A DNA stretch of 45,693 bases from an uncultured Clostridia bacterium (GTDB lineage Bacteria; Bacillota; Clostridia; Oscillospirales; Acutalibacteraceae), in the NCBI GenBank assembly GCA_937877675.1, contig CALEIS010000039.1, forward strand, positions 1-45,693, in the 5' to 3' direction. Below the pieces are notes generated by a model that was not told the origin of the DNA, did no database searches, and saw only the letters and a program-made list of their open reading frames with translations. Position numbers and translations under genes: made by a program. Shown one piece after another: positions 7,303-16,095 of this stretch; positions within the stretch are counted from its first letter, which is position 1; each line of letters opens with the position of its first letter.

Positions 7303-8560
7303 TAAAATTATCGTTGTCGGTGCAGGTGCAGCAGGTACTATGGCTGCGGGAACAGCTGCTGAAGATGGTGCAGATGTACTTCTTCTAGAAAAAAATGAAA
7401 AAATTGCCCGAAAGGTTATGATAACCGGAAAGGGCAGATGTAATGTAACCAATAATGTATCTGATGTTCAGGAATTTATATCAAATATTCCTGGAAATGG
7501 CAGATTTTTATATGGTGCATTTTCAGCGTTTAATTCACAGGATGTTATAGATTTCTTTGAGGACTACGGTGTTAGATTGAAGGTTGAACGAGGGAATCGA
7601 GTTTTCCCTGAAAGTGATAAAGCTGTAGATATTGTTGATGCATTGAACAGATACATAACCGATACAGGTGTTAAAAGAAAAACTGAACGAGTTAGTAAAA
7701 TTGTTACTGAAAATGGTAAAGTAAAAGGTGTTGAAACAGAGTCTGGTAAATTATACCAAGCTGATGCTGTTATTGTTGCAACAGGTGGCTTATCATATCC
7801 AAAGACCGGGTCAAGTGGTGACGGATATAAATTTGCTAAAGATTTAGGACATACAGTAACAGAATTAAGACCATCGCTTTCTGCTTTAGTTTGTCGAGAG
7901 GGTTTGTGTAGTGAATGTATGGGACTTTCTCTTAAAAATGTAGCAATTAAGGTTTTTGACACCAAAAAGAAGAAAGAAATATATGATGATTTTGGTGAAA
8001 TGTTATTCACACATTTCGGTGTTTCGGGTCCGATGATTCTTTCTGCAAGTGCACATATGAGGGATATGGTAAAAGAGAGATATGAAATATATATCGATTT
8101 AAAACCTGCTTTATCCAATGAAAAACTTGATGCAAGAATTCTTCGTGATTTCACTGAAAATAGCAACAAATCCATATCAAATGTGTTAGGATTACTCTTG
8201 CCTAAATCATTGATTTCACCAGTTTTAAGAATGTCACAAATTAAGGCATCAGAAAAGGTAAATCAGATTACAAAAGAAATGCGAATGAATCTTATAAATA
8301 CAATTAAATCACTTAAACTTACAGTTTTGAATTTTAATGATATTTCAGAAGCAATTGTTACTTCAGGCGGAGTTAAGATTAGTGAAATAAATCCCAAAAC
8401 AATGGAAAGTAAATTGTGTGAAGGTTTGTATTTTGCAGGTGAAGTTATAGACTGTGATGGATATACAGGTGGATTTAATTTGCAAATAGCATTTTCAACA
8501 GGACATTTAGCAGGAATATCTGCAAGTAATAAAAATAGTGAGGAAAATTATTATGATTAA
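7295..8560 (+). CDS. NAD(P)/FAD-dependent oxidoreductase, HI0933/BaiN-like family
   Basis: The 421-residue flavoprotein starts at ATG 7295 (GGTGAGG upstream, overlapping the previous stop), because the Rossmann motif VVGAGAAG then lies at residues 7-14 as expected; a longer upstream frame would run through the regulator gene. Other family marks are TGKGRCNVTN at 44-53, GGLSYPKTGSSGDGY, and the C-terminal AGEVIDCDGYTGGFN flavin-binding segment. Characterised relatives include BaiN, a reductase implicated in bile-acid dehydroxylation, but most homologues have no known substrate. The gene is widely linked to cmk and ispH in Clostridia. The product is probably cytoplasmic. Confidence 0.88.
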   Translation: MSNKIIVVGAGAAGTMAAGTAAEDGADVLLLEKNEKIARKVMITGKGRCNVTNNVSDVQEFISNIPGNGRFLYGAFSAFNSQDVIDFFEDYGVRLKVERGNRVFPESDKAVDIVDALNRYITDTGVKRKTERVSKIVTENGKVKGVETESGKLYQADAVIVATGGLSYPKTGSSGDGYKFAKDLGHTVTELRPSLSALVCREGLCSECMGLSLKNVAIKVFDTKKKKEIYDDFGEMLFTHFGVSGPMILSASAHMRDMVKERYEIYIDLKPALSNEKLDARILRDFTENSNKSISNVLGLLLPKSLISPVLRMSQIKASEKVNQITKEMRMNLINTIKSLKLTVLNFNDISEAIVTSGGVKISEINPKTMESKLCEGLYFAGEVIDCDGYTGGFNLQIAFSTGHLAGISASNKNSEENYYD

Positions 8561-9215
8561 TGTAGCAATTGATGGACCTGCAGGGGCAGGTAAAAGTACA
8601 GTGGCTCGTGCTGCTGCAAAGGAATTAGGCTTTATTTATGTTGATACAGGTGCTCTTTATAGAGCAGTTGGTGTGTATTGCCTTCAAAATAATATAGTTA
8701 CAACAGATGCCCAAGGTGTAGGTGCAATTTTAAAGGATATTACAGTTGAACTTAAATTTATTGAAGGTGTTCAACATGTATTTTTAAATGGTGATGATGT
8801 ATCAACTGAAATCAGACTTCCAGAAGCTTCAATGGCTGCATCAAATGTTTCTGCCATTCCTTCAGTCAGAGCATTTTTATTTGATTTGCAACGAGATATT
8901 GCTGCTAAAAATAATTGCCTTATGGATGGTAGAGATATTGGTACGGTAGTTCTTCCAAATGCAGAAGTTAAAATCTTTTTAACAGCAGACCCAGAAGAAA
9001 GAGCAATGAGAAGATTTAAGGAACTTCAGGAAAAAGGAAGTACGGTTACATATAAAGAAGTTCTTGATGATTTACTTGTACGTGATTATAATGATTCTCA
9101 TCGTGAAATTGCACCGTTAAAACCTGCCGAAGATTCAGTGACAATTAATACAACTGGTATGACGCTTGAAGAGTCAATTAATAAAATTATTGAAACAGTT
9201 AAGGAGAAAATGTAA
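8553..9215 (+). CDS. cmk: Cytidylate kinase
   Basis: The 220-residue protein has the P-loop GPAGAGKST (8-16), YVDTGALYRAV, the MDGRDIGTVV motif and the lid motif RRFKELQEKG, all typical of CMP/dCMP kinase. It phosphorylates CMP and dCMP to diphosphates for nucleic acid and phospholipid precursors. ATG 8553 is chosen because it follows GTGAGGAAAATT and places the P-loop correctly; it overlaps the preceding stop. Its own stop overlaps the plsC start. Confidence 0.95.
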   Translation: MINVAIDGPAGAGKSTVARAAAKELGFIYVDTGALYRAVGVYCLQNNIVTTDAQGVGAILKDITVELKFIEGVQHVFLNGDDVSTEIRLPEASMAASNVSAIPSVRAFLFDLQRDIAAKNNCLMDGRDIGTVVLPNAEVKIFLTADPEERAMRRFKELQEKGSTVTYKEVLDDLLVRDYNDSHREIAPLKPAEDSVTINTTGMTLEESINKIIETVKEKM

Positions 9216-9877
9216 TGGCAGATAAAAAATATTTTGATTTTACCAATTATGAAACTCGCAAAGGTTTTAACCTTTATCGACCATTAAGTAATTTTTGCTG
9301 TAAAACTCGAGTTAAATTAGTAGTTGAGGGTGAAGAAAACATTGACCGTGAAGATGGTTTTATTATCGCAGCCAATCATTCAATTATTTATGACCCAATT
9401 TTTATTGCAACAGCATCAAAAAAGAGACTGCTTCATTTTGTTGCTAAATATGAAGTATTTAAAAATCCTATTGCAAGGGCAATTTTGACAAGCTGTAATG
9501 CTTTTCCAATCGTTCGTGGTAAAGGAGATATGCAGGCGATTAACTATGCAAGTGACCTTGTAAAAAAAGGAAAAGCTCTTTGCATTTTCCCAGAAGGTAC
9601 TCGTTCAAGAGATGGTTACCCTAAAAAGGCTAAATCAGGTGTTGGTTTGATTGCAAGAAATGCACAGTGTGATGTTGTGCCTGCAGCAATTTGTGTTGAA
9701 GAAAGAGGAAAATTCGGTACAAGAGTTTTTGTTAAATTTGGTGAGGCAATTAAATACGAAGATATGAACTTTACAGAAGATGGTGGCACAAAGGAGAATA
9801 AAGAAGTCGCAAATATGATTATGGATAAAATTGTTCTTCTTTGGAGGGAGTGCAGAAAACAATGCAAGTCAAAATAA
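9215..9877 (+). CDS. plsC: 1-acyl-sn-glycerol-3-phosphate acyltransferase
   Basis: The 220-residue protein shows acyltransferase motif I NHSIIYD (N54-D60, the HX4D catalytic pair), an FPIVRGKGD segment near 97-105, and motif III FPEGTRSR (125-132). PlsC acylates lysophosphatidic acid to phosphatidic acid at the membrane. The start overlaps the cmk stop (TAATG) after AAGGAG, implying translational coupling. The end overlaps ispH by 16 bases. Its place between cmk (CDP supply) and ispH is a common clostridial arrangement. Confidence 0.92.
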   Translation: MADKKYFDFTNYETRKGFNLYRPLSNFCCKTRVKLVVEGEENIDREDGFIIAANHSIIYDPIFIATASKKRLLHFVAKYEVFKNPIARAILTSCNAFPIVRGKGDMQAINYASDLVKKGKALCIFPEGTRSRDGYPKKAKSGVGLIARNAQCDVVPAAICVEERGKFGTRVFVKFGEAIKYEDMNFTEDGGTKENKEVANMIMDKIVLLWRECRKQCKSK

Positions 9878-11850
9878 CTCTTGCAAAAACTGCTGGATTT
9901 TGTTTTGGTGTTAATCGTGCTGTTAATATGCTTTATGATTTAGTGTCAAAAGGCGAGAAAATTTCTACATTCGGACCAATTATACACAATCCTCAGGTTA
10001 TCAATGACTTGTCTAGTAAAGGTGTAACTATTCTTGACGATATTAAAAATGCATCAGTTGATAGAAAAGTTGTTATAAGAACTCATGGTGTGGAAAAAGA
10101 TGTATTGAAATATTGTAATGATAATGAGTTGAATTATATTGATGCTACTTGTCCTTTTGTGAAAAAAATTCATAAAATAGTTGAAAAAAACTCAAGTCAG
10201 GATATGCCAGTGCTTATTGCTGGTGATAAAAATCATCCAGAAGTTGTTGGTATAAAAAGTTATTGCTTGGGAGATTGTTTTACATTTAATTCTTCAGAAG
10301 AACTTGAAGAAATCTTCAAAAACAAAAATTTTAACACTGAAAAACCATTTATTGTTGTTTCACAAACAACATTTAGTATAAAAGAGTGGAAAAAATGTGT
10401 AAAAATTATAAATTTACACTATACAAATGCAATTATTTTTGATACAATATGTAGTGCGACCGAAGAAAGACAGGCAGAAGCACTATTATTGTCAAAGGAA
10501 AATGACGCTATGATAATAGTAGGTGGTAGGACAAGTTCAAATACTGCAAAACTTAAAGCAGTTTGCGAACCTAACTGCCCGACTTATTTGATTGAAACGG
10601 CTGATGAGCTTTTGGACATAGCTTTCGGTGATGTTCAATCAATAGGCGTTACTGCGGGTGCATCAACTCCCGACAGTATAATTAAGGAGGTACTAAAAAC
10701 TATGTCCGAGAAATTTGAAAATGCAAACACAATTACTATGGAGGAGACAGGCTTTGAGCAGATGCTTGAGGAATCATTAAACAGTATGAGTTCTGACCAG
10801 AATGTTATCGGTACTGTTGTTGGTTTTACTGCAACTGAAATTCAGGTTGAAATTGCAGGCAGAAAGCATACAGGCTATGTGTCTTTTGATGAATATAGCG
10901 ACGACCCATCAGCTGACCCAAAAGCTGAACTTAAAGTTGGCGACGAAATCAAACTTCGCATTATGAAGACAAATGATGTTGAAGGCACAATCAAGCTTTC
11001 AAAACGTCTTTATGACCGTGGTGCAATTTGGGAAAACATTGAAGCAGACGATACAATCCACACAGGTGTTGTTACAGGTATCGTTGGCGACAACAAGGGT
11101 GTATTTGTTCAGAGCGGTGCTATTAAAGTTTTCGTTCCTGCTTCTCTCGCAAAGATGAGAAAGAACGATTCTCTTGAAGACCTTGTAAAGACAACTGTTG
11201 AATACAAAATCATCGAAGTTAACAAGATGAGAAGAAAGGTTGTAGGTTCAATTCGTGAAGTTGCTGCTTCAAAGAAGAGAGAAATCGAAGATGCTTTCTG
11301 GGCAAATGTTGCTGAAGGTGCTGTTTATACAGGTACTGTAAGAAGTCTTACAAGCTATGGTGCATTCGTTGACCTTGGTGGCGTTGATGGAATGGTTCAT
11401 ATTTCAGAGCTTTCATGGCAGAGAATTAAGCATCCTTCAGAAGTTGTTAAAGTTGGCGATTCTTTAGAAGTTTATGTAAAAGAACTTGACAGAGAAAATA
11501 AGAAAATCTCTCTTGGTTATAAGAAGGTTGAAGATAATCCATGGGAAGTTCTCAAGCGTGATTATCCAGTTGACAGTGAAGTTGACTGCAAGATTGTTAG
11601 CCTTACAACATTTGGTGCATTTGCACAGATTATTCCTGGTGTTGATGGTCTTGTACATATTTCTCAGATTTCACATAAGCACATCGGAACACCTGCTGAA
11701 GTTCTTAAAGTAGGCGATGTTGTTAAAGCTAAGATTATGGAAATCGATTTTGATAAGAAGAGAGTAAGTCTTTCTATCAAAGCTCTTCTTGAAGCTCCTG
11801 TTGAAGAAGTTGTAGCAGAAGAAGCAGTTGAAGCTCCTGTTGAAGAATAA
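9862..11850 (+). CDS. ispH: IspH (HMBPP reductase) fused to ribosomal protein S1-type domains
   Basis: The 662-residue fusion begins at ATG 9862 after TTGGAGGGA. Residues 1-280 are IspH, the [4Fe-4S] enzyme that makes IPP and DMAPP in the MEP pathway. The iron-sulphur cysteines are C14, C97 and C197, with active-site H42, H125 and E127 in NHPE. Residues 281-662 carry four S1 RNA-binding domains (about 312-382, 398-467, 485-555 and 572-642) and an acidic tail. The fusion is well known in Clostridia and presumably supplies S1-like mRNA binding on the 30S subunit. An internal ATG at 10702 with AAGGAGG upstream could also start a separate S1-only protein. It is the last gene of the operon. Confidence 0.95.
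   Translation: MQVKITLAKTAGFCFGVNRAVNMLYDLVSKGEKISTFGPIIHNPQVINDLSSKGVTILDDIKNASVDRKVVIRTHGVEKDVLKYCNDNELNYIDATCPFVKKIHKIVEKNSSQDMPVLIAGDKNHPEVVGIKSYCLGDCFTFNSSEELEEIFKNKNFNTEKPFIVVSQTTFSIKEWKKCVKIINLHYTNAIIFDTICSATEERQAEALLLSKENDAMIIVGGRTSSNTAKLKAVCEPNCPTYLIETADELLDIAFGDVQSIGVTAGASTPDSIIKEVLKTMSEKFENANTITMEETGFEQMLEESLNSMSSDQNVIGTVVGFTATEIQVEIAGRKHTGYVSFDEYSDDPSADPKAELKVGDEIKLRIMKTNDVEGTIKLSKRLYDRGAIWENIEADDTIHTGVVTGIVGDNKGVFVQSGAIKVFVPASLAKMRKNDSLEDLVKTTVEYKIIEVNKMRRKVVGSIREVAASKKREIEDAFWANVAEGAVYTGTVRSLTSYGAFVDLGGVDGMVHISELSWQRIKHPSEVVKVGDSLEVYVKELDRENKKISLGYKKVEDNPWEVLKRDYPVDSEVDCKIVSLTTFGAFAQIIPGVDGLVHISQISHKHIGTPAEVLKVGDVVKAKIMEIDFDKKRVSLSIKALLEAPVEEVVAEEAVEAPVEE
10684..10704 (+). promoter_or_regulatory. 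Internal Shine-Dalgarno and ATG at the IspH/S1 junction
   Basis: AAGGAGG (10684-10690) lies 11 bases before an in-frame ATG (10702-10704), precisely at the domain boundary. Initiation here would give a 382-residue S1-only protein. The spacing is slightly long, so use is uncertain. Confidence 0.45.
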
Positions 11851-11878
11851 TTAAATCGGCATTAAGGCCGTAAATAAT

Positions 11879-11917
11879 CAGGTCAGATGATGCAAAACAC
11901 CGTCTGACCTGTTTTTT
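11879..11917 (+). terminator. Terminator of the rpiR-ispH operon
   Basis: A 9-bp perfect stem caggtcaga / tctgacctg is followed by six T. It ends directly at the ribosome-binding region of the next gene, so that gene is expressed by readthrough or from an unseen promoter. Confidence 0.85.
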
Positions 11918-11929
11918 ATGAGGTATATT

Positions 11930-13645
11930 ATGAAAAAAGGATTAGCCGTTTTATCTGGATTAACCGCTGCAATAGGTGGTGGTGTCGTATATTTAAAAAG
12001 TAAAGATATCTGTCCGAAATGTGAATTGAAAAAACTTTTAGCAAAGACCCAATTTCATTATACAAAGGATGAAATGTATAATAATGGTGCTGCACTAACT
12101 CCACCAATGGGTTGGTCAAGCTGGAATATCTTTCGTCATAATATCAACGAGAGTGTTATCCTCGAAATTGCCAAGGCTGTTAAAGAATCAGGACTTGCTG
12201 ATGCGGGATATGAGTATATTAATCTTGATGACTGTTGGCAGTCATCCATGCGTGATGAAAATGGTAAATTACAAGGTGATTTTTCAACATTCCCACACGG
12301 AATTAAGTGGCTTGTTGACCAAATCAATGGTTTAGGACTTAAAGTCGGTATATATTCATCCAACGGCACACTTACATGTGAAGATTTACCAGCTTCACTT
12401 TATAATGAACAGATTGACGCCGAAACTTTTGCAGAGTGGGGTATTGAATATTTCAAATATGACTATTGCCACCATGTTCTTATTCCAACTGATGCACCAT
12501 ATATCGACAGTATTTCAATCATTGGTAATGGTATTGAAAATGAGCTTGTTTTCAAAGCTAAGGATGCATCACTTAAAGGTGGTGCAAAAGTTGTTATCGA
12601 AGAAGACGGCAATACCTATGTAAAAGGTCTTTGCAGTGGTTTGGGAACAATTGAATTTAATAATGTTGAAGTTCCAGAAGATGGCGAATATGTTTTTACC
12701 CTTATTATGCGTAAAAACACTTGTAAAGGTCAATTCTGTGTTGTTACAGTAAATGGAAAAGATAAATATGATTTCCTAATTGCTGAACAAAAAGCATTTT
12801 CACGTGAAGGCAGACGTCAGATTAAGATTAAACTTAAAGCAGGTACAAATAAAGTTTCAATTACAAATCCTGTTGCTTCTCCTATGGATAGTGCTGCTAT
12901 GCAGTATGAAAAAATGGGAAAAGAGCTTGTAAAGGCAACTAAGAAATATGCTGAAGAGAATAATTGTGAAGAAAAGAAAATTCTCTATTCAATTTGTGAG
13001 TGGGGTTGGAATAAGCCTTGGAAATGGGGAGGCAGAGCAGGTAATATCTGGCGTACAACCGGTGATATTCAACCAAATTGGGCTTCTGTTATGGGTATTT
13101 ACGAGTTTAATGTAAGACTCGATAAGTACGCAGGTCCTGGTGCTTTCAATGACCCTGATATGCTTGAAGTTGGTAACGGTAAACTCACTTATGAAGAGAA
13201 TAAGTCCCATTTCACATTGTGGTCAATGATGGCTGCACCACTCATTCTTGGAAACGACATTAGAACATTTATTAAGGAAGATGGTACCGTTGACAAAGAT
13301 AACAAAGTATTGCAGATTTTGACAAACAAAGATGTCATTGCTGTTAATCAAGATAAACTTGGTATCCAATGTAAGAGAATTAAATCAGGTTTGAAAGATA
13401 TCCTTGTTAAACCTCTTGAGAATAATGAAGTTGCGCTTTGCTTCTTTAATAAAACTAATTCTAATACTTTAATGACTTGTGACATATCAGAAATACACAA
13501 TGTTATCGAAGCGTCGTTACCAAAAGCAGAGAGTTATACTTGTAAAGAACTTTGGTACAAAACTGAAGAGGTTGTTACTGATAAAATCAGTACAACTGTT
13601 GCACCTCATGGTGTTAAGGTTTTCAAGATTTCTGCAAATCAGTAA
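11930..13645 (+). CDS. Membrane-anchored GH27 alpha-galactosidase with inserted beta-domain
   Basis: The 571-residue protein opens with a hydrophobic segment (about 4-22) that looks like an uncleaved signal anchor. The GH27 catalytic domain begins at TPPMGWSSWN (57-66). The nucleophile is D178 in FKYDYC and the expected acid/base is D379 in WRTTGDI; NDPDMLEVG follows at 407. GH27 enzymes remove terminal alpha-galactose from raffinose-type or galactomannan glycans. About 140 residues (186-325), predicted beta-rich and resembling a carbohydrate-binding module, are inserted right after the nucleophile strand, which is unusual. ATG 11930 is preferred over 11918 because GAGG is correctly spaced. 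Its last 23 bases overlap the convergent next gene. Confidence 0.9.
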   Translation: MKKGLAVLSGLTAAIGGGVVYLKSKDICPKCELKKLLAKTQFHYTKDEMYNNGAALTPPMGWSSWNIFRHNINESVILEIAKAVKESGLADAGYEYINLDDCWQSSMRDENGKLQGDFSTFPHGIKWLVDQINGLGLKVGIYSSNGTLTCEDLPASLYNEQIDAETFAEWGIEYFKYDYCHHVLIPTDAPYIDSISIIGNGIENELVFKAKDASLKGGAKVVIEEDGNTYVKGLCSGLGTIEFNNVEVPEDGEYVFTLIMRKNTCKGQFCVVTVNGKDKYDFLIAEQKAFSREGRRQIKIKLKAGTNKVSITNPVASPMDSAAMQYEKMGKELVKATKKYAEENNCEEKKILYSICEWGWNKPWKWGGRAGNIWRTTGDIQPNWASVMGIYEFNVRLDKYAGPGAFNDPDMLEVGNGKLTYEENKSHFTLWSMMAAPLILGNDIRTFIKEDGTVDKDNKVLQILTNKDVIAVNQDKLGIQCKRIKSGLKDILVKPLENNEVALCFFNKTNSNTLMTCDISEIHNVIEASLPKAESYTCKELWYKTEEVVTDKISTTVAPHGVKVFKISANQ

Positions 13646-14018
13646 TAATGTGAATATTCTCAAAAATTATAAAAGCGATAATTGATATACCATACCAACA
13701 GGCAGAAAATTGAAGTGAAATTTGTCCCATAATATTTCCTGGCATATTGGTATAGTCCCATACTTGAAGGGCAAAAATCTTATTGACAATAATACCAACT
13801 GTGAATTCTAAAGCAGTTATAACAATCATACCAAGGAAGGCTTTAATGAATATTGATGTGTTAGTTAGTGTATTGTTAATAAGATATAGGGATACAAAGG
13901 CTGCACCACCAGTTAATATCATTGACCAATGAGTATAGCCACGGAATAAGATTTCAATTATTCCATATCCAAAACCACCAATAAGAAACAAAAAAATGTA
14001 TTTTTCCAAGTCTTTCAT
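13623..14018 (-). CDS. Small membrane protein, CmpB-like putative ABC transporter family
   Basis: The 131-residue protein has about four hydrophobic helices. It matches my recollection of the CmpB/PF06541 putative ABC-transporter family through GGFGYGIIEILFRGYTHWSM and the WDYTNMPGNIMGQ motif. These proteins are common in Clostridia and their transport role is unproven. It is transcribed away from ligA, and its 3' end overlaps the GH27 gene by 23 bases on the opposite strand. The ribosome site is weak (GGTGA). Confidence 0.75.
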   Translation of the reverse strand: MKDLEKYIFLFLIGGFGYGIIEILFRGYTHWSMILTGGAAFVSLYLINNTLTNTSIFIKAFLGMIVITALEFTVGIIVNKIFALQVWDYTNMPGNIMGQISLQFSACWYGISIIAFIIFENIHIITDLQKS

Positions 14019-14081
14019 CTAATCACCAAAATATATTATGTCCTGAAAGATGATTTTTATTTAAATTTTAAGGTGAAACAA

Positions 14082-16064
14082 ATGAGTAATTTTGAACAGA
14101 AAAAATTAAGAGCTGAACAACTTCGCAAAGAACTTAATCATCATATCTATCGTTACTATGTTGAAAACGAGAATGATATCTCAGACTTTGAGTATGATAT
14201 GCTTATGCGTGAGTTGGACTCTATAGAAAAAGAATATCCTGAACTTTTAACTGCAGACTCACCAACTCATAGAGTAGGTGGTCAGGCTGATGGACTTTTC
14301 GAGACAGTTGTTCATACAGTAAAAATGGAAAGTTTGCAGGATGCTTTTTCTCATGACGAAGTTCGTGATTTTGACCGAAGAGTCAGAGATGTGTTCAATA
14401 ATGCAGAATATGTTGTTGAGCCTAAAATTGATGGACTTTCTGTTTCACTTGAATATACAAATGGTGTGTTTACCCGTGGTTCAACCCGTGGAGATGGGGT
14501 ACAAGGTGAAGATATTACAGCAAATCTTCGTACAGTTAAAACAATTCCTTTAAGACTCAAAAAGGATATTCCTTTTATTGAAGTTCGTGGCGAAGTTTAT
14601 ATGCCTCGTGATGTGTTTTTGAAGATTGTTGAAAAGCAGGAATTAAATGGTGAAAAGCCATTTAAAAATCCTCGAAATGCAGCAGCAGGTAGTATTAGAC
14701 AAAAAAATCCTAAAATCACTGCAGAAAGAAATCTTGACATCTATGTTTTCAATATTCAACAAGTTGAGGGTGCAGAAATTACAGGACATTATCAGTCATT
14801 AGAATTCTTGAAAGAGTTAGGTTTTAAAACAATTCCTTTCTTTAATAAATTCAACAATATCGATGACACATTAAAAGAAATTGAAAGAATTGGTGACATT
14901 CGTTATACTTTGCCATTTGATATTGATGGTGCTGTAATTAAAACTGATGATTTTTCAATGCGTGATGCCATTGGTAGTACGGCAAAGTTTCCTAAATGGG
15001 CATTAGCATATAAATATCCACCAGAAGAAAAAGAAACTAAGCTTATTGATATTGAAATCAATGTTGGTCGAACAGGTGTGTTAACACCAACTGCAGTTTT
15101 TGAGCCTGTTTTAGTTGCTGGTTCAACTGTGAGCCGAGCAACACTCCATAATCAGGACTTTATCAATGAAAAAGGTATCAGAATAGGTGATACTGTTATA
15201 ATCCGTAAGGCAGGGGATATTATTCCCGAAGTGCTTTCTGTTGTTAAGCATGAAGAAAATACTTGTGCATATGAAATGCCAAAATTCTGTCCTTCATGTA
15301 ATTCGCCAGTACATCGTGAAGATGGTGAATCTGCAATTCGTTGCGACAATCCCGATTGTCCTGCACAACTCTTGAGAGTTCTTATTCATTTCTGTTCTCG
15401 TGATGCTATGGATATTGAAGGTCTTGGTGATGCAGTCCTTGAAACTCTTTTAAACAAAGGTTTAATCAGTAAAATTGCGGACATATATCGCATTGATTAT
15501 GATAAAATTGCAGAACTTGACGGAATGGGCAAAAAGAGTGCTGATAATATGCGAAAGGCTATTGAAAAATCAAAGGAAAATGACCTTTCAAAACTCATTT
15601 TTGCATTCGGTATCCGTCATATAGGTCAAAAGGCTTCAAAATTGCTCTCTGACAGGTTTTTAACACTTGATAATATAATTTCAGCAACAAAAGAAGATAT
15701 CCTTACAATTGAAGGATTTGGCGAAATTATGGCTGATTCAGTTGTTGAATTTTTCTCACTTTCACAGACACAGCAAATGATTGATGAGTTAAAATCATTT
15801 GGACTAAATATGGAAAGCCAGAGAGAAATCAAGGATAACCGTTTTGAGGGTATGACTTTTGTGCTTACAGGTACACTTTCAACTTATGGAAGAAAAGAAG
15901 CACAAGAAATTATTGAGTCATACGGTGGAAAAGCATCCTCATCCGTTTCAAAGAAAACAACTTATGTTTTAGCAGGTGAAGCTGCAGGTTCAAAACTTCA
16001 AAAAGCAACTGATTTAGGTGTAACAATCATCAACGAAGAACAATTCGCTGAAATGATAAAATAA
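14082..16064 (+). CDS. ligA: NAD-dependent DNA ligase
   Basis: The 660-residue protein is a full LigA. The N-terminal Ia domain includes HIYRYYVENENDISDFEYD. The adenylation motif EPKIDG has the AMP-accepting lysine K115. An OB domain is followed by a four-cysteine zinc finger (CPSC...CDNPDC), helix-hairpin-helix repeats (GLGDAV, GMGKKSA, GFGEIMA) and a C-terminal BRCT domain (FVLTGTLSTYGRKEA). It seals nicks in replication and repair using NAD+. ATG 14082 follows AAGGTGA with good spacing. It stands alone, ending in a terminator shared with the convergent pseudouridine synthase. Confidence 0.97.
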   Translation: MSNFEQKKLRAEQLRKELNHHIYRYYVENENDISDFEYDMLMRELDSIEKEYPELLTADSPTHRVGGQADGLFETVVHTVKMESLQDAFSHDEVRDFDRRVRDVFNNAEYVVEPKIDGLSVSLEYTNGVFTRGSTRGDGVQGEDITANLRTVKTIPLRLKKDIPFIEVRGEVYMPRDVFLKIVEKQELNGEKPFKNPRNAAAGSIRQKNPKITAERNLDIYVFNIQQVEGAEITGHYQSLEFLKELGFKTIPFFNKFNNIDDTLKEIERIGDIRYTLPFDIDGAVIKTDDFSMRDAIGSTAKFPKWALAYKYPPEEKETKLIDIEINVGRTGVLTPTAVFEPVLVAGSTVSRATLHNQDFINEKGIRIGDTVIIRKAGDIIPEVLSVVKHEENTCAYEMPKFCPSCNSPVHREDGESAIRCDNPDCPAQLLRVLIHFCSRDAMDIEGLGDAVLETLLNKGLISKIADIYRIDYDKIAELDGMGKKSADNMRKAIEKSKENDLSKLIFAFGIRHIGQKASKLLSDRFLTLDNIISATKEDILTIEGFGEIMADSVVEFFSLSQTQQMIDELKSFGLNMESQREIKDNRFEGMTFVLTGTLSTYGRKEAQEIIESYGGKASSSVSKKTTYVLAGEAAGSKLQKATDLGVTIINEEQFAEMIK

Positions 16065-16066
16065 CA

Positions 16067-16095
16067 AAAGGACGGTTTAAACCGTCCTTTTTTCT
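16067..16095. terminator. Shared terminator between ligA and rluA-family gene
   Basis: A 24-base perfect palindrome (16067-16090) contains ggacgg / ccgtcc, with an A run on the left and a T run on the right. It works in both directions for the two convergent genes. Confidence 0.88.

Noticed and set aside
9841..9861. TTG start for ispH
   Set aside because: The TTG is part of the TTGGAGGGA ribosome site; ATG 9862 gives the normal IspH N-terminus.
11879..11917. Riboswitch or leader RNA ahead of the GH27 gene
   Set aside because: The only structure is a simple 9-bp terminator hairpin for the upstream operon; no conserved aptamer pattern is visible.
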